Shown one piece after another: positions 57,851-64,000 of a DNA stretch of 64,000 bases. Origin of the DNA: Hydrogenivirga caldilitoris. GTDB taxonomy: Bacteria > Aquificota > Aquificia > Aquificales > Aquificaceae. The number at the start of each line of letters is the position of its first letter. The stretch's first letter is position 1. The translations under genes and the position numbers were made by a program. The stretch lies in the NCBI RefSeq assembly GCF_003664005.1, contig NZ_RCCJ01000001.1, positions 1,178,001 to 1,242,000 on the forward strand, in the 5' to 3' direction. The notes beneath the pieces are model-generated. The model did not search any database and was not told where the DNA came from. It saw only the letters and a program-made list of their open reading frames with translations.

Positions 57851-58822
57851 ATGGAAAGCAAAACGGGTGTTGTCCTTTTGAACATGGGTGGTCCCGACAG
57901 CCTTGAGGCTATCCAGCCTTTCCTATACAACCTCTTTTCTGACCACGACATAATAAGAATCCCGAGACCCATTCAGAAGCCGGTAGCGTGGCTCATATCA
58001 AGGATTAGAGCCAAGAAAACGAGGCACTACTACGAGGTCATGGGAGGAAAATCCCCTCAGAGAGAGCAGACCGAGGAGCAGGCGAAAGAGCTCCAGAAGC
58101 TCCTGGGAGAGGGTTACAGAGTTGTGGTTGCGATGAGATACTGGCACCCCTTCACGGAGGAAGCTCTGAAAGAACTCTTTAAAGAGGATATTGAAAGGAT
58201 AGTTCTCCTGCCCATGTATCCCCAGTTCAGCACCACCACAACAGGCTCTTCCTTTAACGAGTTTTACAGGGTTTACCAAAGGAGAAACTACCCACAGGTG
58301 CCCGTCCTTGAGATAAGGAGCTACCACAACCACCCCGAATACATAAGGGCGATGGTTGAGAACATAAAGGAGAACCTACCTAACTGGAAGGGGTTCTTCT
58401 TCCTGTTTACAGCCCACAGCCTACCTATCTATGTGATAGAGGAGGGAGACCCCTACAAGGAGCAGACCGAGGAGACAGTCAGGTTGATAATGGAGCACTT
58501 TCCCGGGGTTGAACATGCCCTCGGTTATCAGAGCAAAGTAGGACCTGTAAAGTGGCTTGAACCCATGACCGACAAGCTTATAGAGGAACTGGCACGGAAA
58601 GGAGTAAAGAACCTATGTGTGATACCGGTGTCCTTCGTATGCGAACACTCAGAGACGCTATATGAGCTTGACGTTCAGTATAGGCAGCTTGCTGAGAGTC
58701 TTGGGGTTGATAACTTCGTAAGGATACCCACTCTAAGGACACACCCAACATTCATAAAAGCCCTCAGAGATATAGTGGAGAGCAGCTTGAAACCTGAGCA
58801 AAGCAGTTTCTTAACCTCTTGA
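57851..58822 (+). CDS. hemH: Ferrochelatase
   Basis: The 323-residue enzyme inserts iron into protoporphyrin IX. LNMGGPDSLEAIQPFLYNLFSD is the N-terminal family mark, the catalytic His lies in LFTAHSLP, and the conserved Glu is in FVCEHSETLYELD. It follows bioB without a gap; both depend on iron. hemA is 33 kb away and hemL begins at the right edge of the window. Confidence 0.96.
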   Translation: MESKTGVVLLNMGGPDSLEAIQPFLYNLFSDHDIIRIPRPIQKPVAWLISRIRAKKTRHYYEVMGGKSPQREQTEEQAKELQKLLGEGYRVVVAMRYWHPFTEEALKELFKEDIERIVLLPMYPQFSTTTTGSSFNEFYRVYQRRNYPQVPVLEIRSYHNHPEYIRAMVENIKENLPNWKGFFFLFTAHSLPIYVIEEGDPYKEQTEETVRLIMEHFPGVEHALGYQSKVGPVKWLEPMTDKLIEELARKGVKNLCVIPVSFVCEHSETLYELDVQYRQLAESLGVDNFVRIPTLRTHPTFIKALRDIVESSLKPEQSSFLTS

Positions 58823-59083
58823 TAATTCTTAAAAATTTTTAAAGCTGACGAAGATCATATTTGCATTTTCAGTACATCTGCTTAAATTGTTGTGTAAGTA
58901 AGGGAGGGTTGAGATAGCCCTCATGGCTCCTTGACAACTGAATAGGGGAAAATTAGCTCAAACCCTTGTGGGACAGTCTAAATCAGAAACTCGTTGATAA
59001 CTCTGCAAAATCGTGACGTTGAGTCTAATTGAGAACAATTCGCACTCTGTCCCCCTTGAAAATCAAGGACTTTTAAAGGACCT
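58823..59083 (+). other. CRISPR leader-side intergenic region
   Basis: About 260 bp without a convincing gene. Just after hemH is a palindrome TTAAAAATTTTTAA (58830-58843). A weak hairpin GAGGG-N9-CCCTC lies at 58904-58922, and TTGACA at 58931-58936 has no matching -10 at 17 bp. The AT-rich stretch upstream of the first repeat is the likely leader of the array, given repeat orientation. Confidence 0.45.
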
Positions 59084-59415
59084 CTTGCAATGCCCTAAAG
59101 AAAGAGAGGGATTGCGACCCGTCCACGTCCTCAATCCACAGCCCCCCTACGATCCTCTTGCAATGCCCTAAAGAAATGGAGGGATTGCGACCGTATACTG
59201 CGCCCTCTTGTCTTAGGGAAATAAAACCTTGCAATGCCCTAAAGAAATGGAGGGATTGCGACATAAGAAAGTCAGCGTTTTAGCTACTGAGATAAAACAT
59301 TTAGCTTGCAATGCCCTAAAGAAATGGAGGGATTGCGACCTGAGGTTCATTTTTCTTATTTCATCAATCATATCAGAAGACTTGCAATGCCCTGAAGAAA
59401 GAGAGGGATTGTCTC
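59084..59415 (+). CRISPR. Small CRISPR array, five repeats and four spacers
   Basis: Repeats of 35 bp start at 59084, 59157, 59228, 59305 and 59381. Spacers are 59119-59156 (38), 59192-59227 (36), 59263-59304 (42) and 59340-59380 (41). The consensus has an internal dyad GCAAT-g-CCCT...AGGG-ATTGC, and ends GGGATTGCGAC. That end and the TTGCAA start match my recollection of the type III repeats of Thermus thermophilus, whose crRNA tag is ATTGCGAC. The middle three repeats are identical; the first and last share GAAAGAGAGG instead of GAAATGGAGG, and the last also loses its end. No cas gene lies in the window. Confidence 0.93.
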
Positions 59416-59443
59416 ACAGGTTTTCTTTCCTATACATAAATGA

Positions 59444-60148
59444 ATGCCTGTGAAACCTAAGATAGTTGTGAGCGCATGCCTTGCAGGTGAGAACGTCAGA
59501 TACGACGGCAAGCCTGTTGAAGATGAGTTTTCCCAGAAGCTCATAAGATACACAGAGGTCATAAAGGTATGTCCGGAGGTTGAGCTCGGTCTCGGTGTGC
59601 CGAGGGACAGGGTCATAGTTTACCTTCAAGGTACAGAACTGAGGTTGTCTCAGCCCTCAACAGGTCTGGAGCTTACCGAGAAGATGTCCCAATTTTCTAA
59701 AGGCTTCCTTGAACAACTGCCGGAGGTTGACGGCTTCCTGCTCAAATCCAAATCACCCTCCTGTGGCGTCTCACGGACAAAGACTTACGGAGACTCTAAA
59801 GGTGAACATTACAGAGGTCTGGGAAAGGGTCTCTTCGCCTCAGAGGTTCTTAAGAGGTTTCCCCATCTGCCAGTAGAAGATGAGCTTAGACTGAGGTCCT
59901 ATAGGGTCAGGCTGTTGTTCACGCTCTCGCTCTTCGCCCTCGCCTACGTCAGGGAAAGGTCAGCCGAAGAGTTTCACCGCAGGTTCGGTGAGCAACTCAG
60001 ATACTTCCTCCCTCGGCTGGAGCGTAAGCTCAGAAGAGCGGACACACACACATACAGAAAACTGCTGTTAAAAGTCTTTGGAGGACTCCCTACGGGAGTG
60101 TTAAATACCCTTGCACAGAAGCTTGTTCCCCCAAATTTGCTTCCTTAG
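59444..60148 (+). CDS. TudS/DUF523 protein with a short DUF1722-like tail
   Basis: The first 160 residues are a DUF523 (TudS, thiouracil desulfidase) domain. The three cysteines that bind a 4Fe-4S cluster in TudS are present: C12 (SACLAG), C43 (KVCPE) and C107 (SPSCG). The C-terminal 75 residues resemble a shortened DUF1722 (FHRRFGEQLRYFLPRLERKL), as in YbgA-type fusions. TudS removes sulfur from thiouracil; the physiological substrate is uncertain. The gene starts 29 bp after the CRISPR array. Confidence 0.85.
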   Translation: MPVKPKIVVSACLAGENVRYDGKPVEDEFSQKLIRYTEVIKVCPEVELGLGVPRDRVIVYLQGTELRLSQPSTGLELTEKMSQFSKGFLEQLPEVDGFLLKSKSPSCGVSRTKTYGDSKGEHYRGLGKGLFASEVLKRFPHLPVEDELRLRSYRVRLLFTLSLFALAYVRERSAEEFHRRFGEQLRYFLPRLERKLRRADTHTYRKLLLKVFGGLPTGVLNTLAQKLVPPNLLP

Positions 60149-61263
60149 AGACTGCTGAGGAAATCCTTTAAGCGTCTCACAGCCTCTCTGAGCTCCTCCG
60201 TATCCCTCGTGTAGGCAAGCCTTATATACTCGTTCGTTCTGTTTCTGCCAAAGTCTACGCCGGGTGTCACGGCAACATGTGCTTCCTCAAGAAGCTTTAA
60301 GGCAAACTCGTAGGAATCCTGCGTGTATCTGCTGACGTTAGCCCAGATGTAAAAGGCACCCTGAGGTTTTGCATCTACTTCAAATAGCTCCTTTACACCC
60401 TCGTAGAGGGTCTCTCTTCGCTCTGCAAAGGTTTCCCTCACTCTGTTCAGATACTCCCAGTCAAAGGCTTCAAAGGCGGCATACTGGCTCAGGGTGGGTG
60501 CAGAGATGAAGACGTTCTGAATCACTATCTCTGCGCTCCTAACAAGCTGTGACGGGAGTATAGCCCAGCCTATCCTGAAGCCTGGCATACAGAAGAACTT
60601 GGAGAACCCGTTTATGACTATAGCTCTATCACTGAACTCAAGGGCTGTATGCTCCTTACCCTCATAGACAAGTCCGTGGTATATCTCGTCGGATATAAGG
60701 TATATGCCTTCCCTGTCGCAGTAGTCTGCCAGCTCCTGCAGTGTCTGTGCAGAGTACAGGTTGCCTGTAGGGTTTGAGGGTGAGGATATGTGGAGAGCCT
60801 TTACATCTCTACCTTTGAGCATGTCAGGTTTAATCTCGTATTCGGTTTCCTTTGATATGGGTATAAACTCTGGCTGTATATCAAGAAGGTGAGCAAAGTT
60901 CTTGTAGCAGGGATATGAGGGGTCTCCGAGGGCGATCCTATCACCTGCGTCCATCGTTACCGCATAGGCTACAAGGAAAGCTCCGGAAGTCCCGGTCGTT
61001 ATAACAACCCTGTCGGGTGAGAGGTCAACACCATACTTTACCCTGTAAAACTCAGCCACCTTTTCCCTCAGCTCCGGAAGTCCGAGAGCGGGGGTGTAAA
61101 AGTAATTCCTGTCCTTTATAGCCTTTTCAAGAGCTTGAAGAACCTTCGGTGATGGGTCAAGGTCAGGTTCCCCTATCTCAAGGTGTATAACGTCCTCCAT
61201 CTCTTTAGCTTTGGCGAGGATGTCCATCACTATGAAGGGTGTGAGCTTATCTATTCTGTGCAC
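60145..61263 (-). CDS. Class I/II pyridoxal-phosphate aminotransferase
   Basis: The 372-residue fold-type I aminotransferase has SSPSNPTGN, DEIYHGLVY and the PLP lysine in NGFSKFFCMPGFRIGW. It resembles aspartate or alanine aminotransferases of the AspC/AlaA group; the amino acid specificity cannot be read. It overlaps the upstream FliJ-MotE-like gene by 17 bp and the opposing tudS-like gene by 4 bp. Confidence 0.9.
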   Translation of the reverse strand: MHRIDKLTPFIVMDILAKAKEMEDVIHLEIGEPDLDPSPKVLQALEKAIKDRNYFYTPALGLPELREKVAEFYRVKYGVDLSPDRVVITTGTSGAFLVAYAVTMDAGDRIALGDPSYPCYKNFAHLLDIQPEFIPISKETEYEIKPDMLKGRDVKALHISSPSNPTGNLYSAQTLQELADYCDREGIYLISDEIYHGLVYEGKEHTALEFSDRAIVINGFSKFFCMPGFRIGWAILPSQLVRSAEIVIQNVFISAPTLSQYAAFEAFDWEYLNRVRETFAERRETLYEGVKELFEVDAKPQGAFYIWANVSRYTQDSYEFALKLLEEAHVAVTPGVDFGRNRTNEYIRLAYTRDTEELREAVRRLKDFLSSL

Positions 61264-62062
61264 TCTTCTTCCTCCAGCTCATTATTATCTCCGTTACCAC
61301 AGCCGCTTTCTTTGGGTCCATTGCAGCGAGTATCTGCCCAGCTTGACGCTCCTTAAGTCTTATAAGTATCTCAGCTGCTATGTGGGGTTTGACCTCATTC
61401 AGGATAGCACCCGCTTCATCTGCCGGGGTTTTGCTGACTATACCTATAAGTTTCTCAACCTCCTTCTCCTCTTCCTCCGTTAAAGGTCTCTTTCTGAGAG
61501 CTTCAAGCCTCTCCCTCTCTTCAGTTAACTTCTTAAGTTTCTCCTCTATAACCTTCTCAAGCTCCTTTAAGCGTTTCTCCTGCTGACTGCTTTCCATCTC
61601 TTTGAGCTTCTCTTGCACGGCACTCTGGGCAAAGGTAAGGAGTGAGAATAGAAGCAGAAGCTTAAAACCCTTTTTAAATAGCTGGATTAAACCAATCTGC
61701 AGAAACTCCCTCTTCAAACTGTTGGCGTAATCCTCATAGGCTATTTTATCTTTCAGTATCTTTACGGCTCTCTCTTCCCTCTTGAGCTCCTTCAATCCCT
61801 CGGCTTCTTTCTCTTTGAGGCTTTCAAGCTCCTTTATCTTATTTTCAACACTCTCTATCTTCTGAACAAAAGCTTTCTGTTGAAAAATCAGCCTCATAGC
61901 TTCTTGAGACTTAACAAGCTGCTCCTGGCAGAGCTTTAACTCTTCCTCATACTTTCTCTTCTCTTCAAGGAGACTTCTTATCTGCTCCTCTATATCTTTC
62001 AACTTCCTTGATTTTTCCTTCTCTTCAATCTTCTTTATACGCAGAATTCTTTTCAGGTTCAT
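61247..62062 (-). CDS. FliJ-MotE-like fusion protein
   Basis: The 271-residue protein has a long N-terminal coiled coil (about 10-120) like the flagellar export chaperone FliJ, a hydrophobic span at about 133-147 (GFKLLLLFSLLTFAQSA), a second coiled coil (150-190) and a MotE/MgtE-N-type helical domain (about 198-262, with VSKTPADEAGAILNEVKP and LIRLKERQAGQILAAMDPKKAA). Topology would put FliJ in the cytosol and MotE in the periplasm. The junction looks like a former MotE signal peptide. No other flagellar gene is nearby. The N-terminal assignment is less certain than the C-terminal one. Confidence 0.68.
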   Translation of the reverse strand: MNLKRILRIKKIEEKEKSRKLKDIEEQIRSLLEEKRKYEEELKLCQEQLVKSQEAMRLIFQQKAFVQKIESVENKIKELESLKEKEAEGLKELKREERAVKILKDKIAYEDYANSLKREFLQIGLIQLFKKGFKLLLLFSLLTFAQSAVQEKLKEMESSQQEKRLKELEKVIEEKLKKLTEERERLEALRKRPLTEEEEKEVEKLIGIVSKTPADEAGAILNEVKPHIAAEILIRLKERQAGQILAAMDPKKAAVVTEIIMSWRKKSAQNR

Positions 62063-62637
62063 CTTATCTTCTCCAGCAGCAGTGAGAGGTCTTCTCTTGT
62101 GTTCATGTTTATAAAGGAAGCCAATTCTGGGTCAACAGGCTTTACACTTTCTTCGGTGATAACCTTACAGGGGACGTTTTCAAGGAAACCTACAAGACTT
62201 CTCTTGCCAAGGGCTATATACTCTTCAAGAGCCTTCAGAATTTCTGTTGAGTATATAGCCGTCAGAGGGTAAAGCTTTCCATTGATTGAAAACAAGGTGA
62301 CAGGCGAGCTATAGCTATCCATAAGCAGTTTTAATACCTCTTTCTTTACAAGAGGCATATCTCCGGTCAGTATTAGAACCTCCTTTGAACCTGAACTCTT
62401 CAGGGCTGTATAAACACCCACTATGGGTGCCTGAAAAGGAAGTAAATCCTCAAGGACAGGGATATGTAAGTCTTTAAACTTTTCCCTGTCCTTTGCAACT
62501 ATGAATACCTTATCGCATACCTTCTGAGCTTCCTCAATTATGTAATCTATAGTTCTCTTTGAACCGAGCTTATACAGAATCTTGTCCTCTCCGAACCTCC
62601 GACTCTGACCCCCTGCAAGGATAAAACACTCCATCAC
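62059..62637 (-). CDS. mobA: Molybdenum cofactor guanylyltransferase
   Basis: The 192-residue enzyme attaches GMP to molybdopterin. ILAGGQSRRFGEDK is the N-terminal nucleotide loop, and LTGDMPLVKKEVL contains the metal Asp. It would serve molybdenum or tungsten oxidoreductases. It overlaps the downstream fliJ-motE gene and the upstream transglycosylase gene by 4 bp each, so the three form one unit of unrelated functions. Confidence 0.93.
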   Translation of the reverse strand: MMECFILAGGQSRRFGEDKILYKLGSKRTIDYIIEEAQKVCDKVFIVAKDREKFKDLHIPVLEDLLPFQAPIVGVYTALKSSGSKEVLILTGDMPLVKKEVLKLLMDSYSSPVTLFSINGKLYPLTAIYSTEILKALEEYIALGKRSLVGFLENVPCKVITEESVKPVDPELASFINMNTREDLSLLLEKIR

Positions 62638-63869
62638 TCTTTAATATATAAGACCGCACCGTTACTGAGGGTAATCATCTTAGTTTTAACGTTAAAATCT
62701 TCCCCAACTCCTTTGATAACTATCCTCTCACTTCCCCTCTCAGGGGGCTTCTTATGAGTTTTTCCCTTTTTGGCTCTATTGACTTTACCTTTTAAAGTGG
62801 GTTTAGTTTTTACCTCAACCACAGGTTTAGGAGTTATAACTTTTGCAACCTTCACAGGCCTGGGCTTGGTTTCTTTACTTTCCTCTTTCACTCTCTCAGG
62901 TGGCTTTGTTTCAGTCCTCCTGGACTCAGGGAGAGGTTTAGAAAATACTCTCTGAGGTACGTCGGTAATTAAGGGAGCGCTTGCCAATTTTATATCCACC
63001 TTCTCAGGTAGGTAAACGTAAGTACCAGCGGGTATGTAAGAACCCTTGATGTGGGGGTTGAGGTCCTTGAAGGTACTCTCTTTTATGCTGAGTTTTTCAA
63101 CAAAGCTCCTGACCTTCTCCGGCTTATCAACAACCTTTTTCTGAATGTTAAGGCTATCCAGGTCAACATTTATACCGTACTTATGGGGAGACTTAGCGAT
63201 AAGAAGAGCAGCGAAGAACATCGGGACATATTTTCTCGTTTGCTCAGGTAAAGCCCACTTAGACCTCCAGAAGTCAACACCTTTTGTCCTTCTGCTTACG
63301 CAGCCCTCCCCGCAATTATACGCTGCAAGGACAAGCTCCCAGTTTCCAAAGAGCTCATGAAGGTCCTTCAGGTATTGGGCGGCAGCACGGGTGGATTTGA
63401 CAAGGTCAAAACGCTCATCAACTTTTCCGTCCACTCTAAGACCGTACCTCTTGGCGGTAAAGGGCATAAGCTGCCATATACCACCTGCTCCTGACCTTGA
63501 AAGGGCAAAGGGGTTAAAACCACTCTCTATAAAGGGGAGAAGCGCAAGCTCCTCAGGCAGACCGTACTCTTCAAGTATAGGTTTTATGTAGGGTATGTAA
63601 AGGTTTGCCCTTTTCAGAGCTATTTCCAGACTTCTCTTATCCCTCAAAAAGTAAATCAGATGTTCTTGTACCTCTTTCCTGTTGGGAAAGTTTATCCCCA
63701 ACTTCTGGGCTTCCTGGTTTATGAACCTATCTTCCTCCTCCGCAAAGAGGAACTTCCCTTCCTTAACTATGACGATATCCTTTTTCCCTTTATAGAGAGC
63801 TACCTCCTTCACCGTGGGCGTACACCCAGCAAGAAAAAACGTTCCCACCAAGAGTAAGAGTTTCTTCAT
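62634..63869 (-). CDS. MltD-like lytic transglycosylase lipoprotein
   Basis: The 411-residue protein starts MKKLLLLVGTFFLAGC, a lipoprotein signal with Cys16. The SLT domain (about 80-240) has the catalytic Glu in LPFIESGFNP and the motifs SRSGAGGIWQLMPFTAKRYGL and AAYNCGEG. A LysM-like repeat (about 248-292, FKDLNPHIKGSYIPAGTYVYLP) and a Pro/Lys-rich linker (about 310-375) follow. It cleaves peptidoglycan at the membrane. The ATG at 63869 was preferred to an in-frame TTG two codons upstream. TATAAT (63883-63878) lies 8 nt before it. Confidence 0.9.
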   Translation of the reverse strand: MKKLLLLVGTFFLAGCTPTVKEVALYKGKKDIVIVKEGKFLFAEEEDRFINQEAQKLGINFPNRKEVQEHLIYFLRDKRSLEIALKRANLYIPYIKPILEEYGLPEELALLPFIESGFNPFALSRSGAGGIWQLMPFTAKRYGLRVDGKVDERFDLVKSTRAAAQYLKDLHELFGNWELVLAAYNCGEGCVSRRTKGVDFWRSKWALPEQTRKYVPMFFAALLIAKSPHKYGINVDLDSLNIQKKVVDKPEKVRSFVEKLSIKESTFKDLNPHIKGSYIPAGTYVYLPEKVDIKLASAPLITDVPQRVFSKPLPESRRTETKPPERVKEESKETKPRPVKVAKVITPKPVVEVKTKPTLKGKVNRAKKGKTHKKPPERGSERIVIKGVGEDFNVKTKMITLSNGAVLYIKE

Positions 63870-63923
63870 CCTCAATAATTATAAGCTTCGGAAGAAAACC
63901 AAAAGTTTATAATTTTACTTACC
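63870..63923. promoter_or_regulatory. Bidirectional promoter mltD-like / hemL
   Basis: Fifty-four bp separate the divergent starts. TATAAT occurs on the minus strand (63883-63878, 8 nt before the transglycosylase ATG) and on the plus strand (63908-63913, 10 nt before hemL). Neither start codon has a usable Shine-Dalgarno sequence. Confidence 0.55.
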
Positions 63924-64000
63924 ATGAACAACCAAAAATTAATTCAGGAAGCATTAGAAGTATTACCAGGTGGTGTAAACAGCCCAGTGAGAGCCTTTAA
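63924..64000 (+). CDS. hemL: Glutamate-1-semialdehyde aminomutase, N-terminal fragment
   Basis: An ATG at 63924 opens a frame that continues past the window edge. The first 25 residues (MNNQKLIQEALEVLPGG then VNSPVRAF) match the start of HemL, which converts glutamate-1-semialdehyde to 5-aminolevulinate, the step after HemA. The gene is only partly in the window, so the rest is not checked. Confidence 0.9.
   Translation, partial: MNNQKLIQEALEVLPGGVNSPVRAF

Noticed and set aside
58823-59083. A structured non-coding RNA in the CRISPR leader region
   Set aside because: Only weak hairpins are visible and no promoter-terminator pair frames them.
59229-59453. Open frames reading through the CRISPR repeats
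   Set aside because: They translate repeats and spacers, with no coding character.
61640-61700. Frameshift that splits the FliJ-MotE-like gene
   Set aside because: The frame is intact here; the idea is kept only as an alternative origin of the fusion.

Overview
The window looks like chromosomal DNA of a thermophilic, chemolithoautotrophic bacterium of the Aquificales (Aquifex/Hydrogenivirga type). The inference rests on Glu/Lys-rich proteins, an IscU that closely resembles my memory of the Aquifex aeolicus protein, a split ATP synthase operon (atpG-atpD alone), scattered biosynthetic genes and extreme gene packing. I see no prophage, insertion sequence or plasmid feature. About 70 protein genes, three tRNAs and one small CRISPR array fill almost all 64 kb. 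The only stretch over 300 bp without a protein gene is the CRISPR array with its flank (58823-59443).

Layout: 1-7100 holds a partial membrane protein, a small coiled-coil protein, the radical SAM enzyme AmrS, glyQ-glyS and ppsA. 7094-17556 is a type IV pilus region: pilM-N-O-(mini)P-Q on the plus strand runs into an opposing operon of a small secreted protein, PilY1 and four pilin-like proteins. 17616-19218 is a two-component system. 19347-22448 is an iron-sulfur/sulfur-relay operon (IscU, PP-loop ATPase, TusA, DUF1858-like, Nfu) ending in aroE. 23112-26010 carries hemA, an Lrp-type RAM-domain protein, a hidden 57-aa protein and murA. 26003-29347 (minus) holds hsp20, nicotinamidase, sfsA and a NifA-like sigma-54 activator. 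tRNA-Ala(CGC) and tRNA-His(GTG) follow, then a DUF309 protein, atpD-atpG, and the plus-strand run ilvE, M28 peptidase, lolA, GNAT. 36172-42818 holds rfaE2, Fe-alcohol dehydrogenase, yqhA, smpB with tRNA-Arg(ACG), trpD, coaBC, an SDR and a tandem HepT-like protein. 42939-50824 has clpC, bamA, thiD, a CPBP protease, aroD and an MFS transporter; 50821-55320 is gltB. The end carries a MIP18/V4R pair, mtnB, bioB-hemH, the CRISPR array, a TudS-family protein, an aminotransferase, a FliJ-MotE-like fusion, mobA, an MltD-like transglycosylase and the start of hemL.

Two genome-wide habits stand out. First, genes that head a transcription unit very often have a -10-like hexamer (eight exact TATAAT) only 6-11 nt before the start codon and no Shine-Dalgarno sequence, whereas many internal genes have one; this points to frequent leaderless mRNAs. 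Second, all ten convergent protein-gene pairs overlap at their 3' ends or lie within 1 bp, with no room for conventional terminators. The strongest candidates for less-described biology are the sulfur-relay operon around a Cys-rich PP-loop enzyme, a tandem HepT-like protein that has lost its catalytic motif, EF-hand loops in the PilW-like pilin beside a Cys-rich PilY1, and a single-chain FliJ-MotE fusion.
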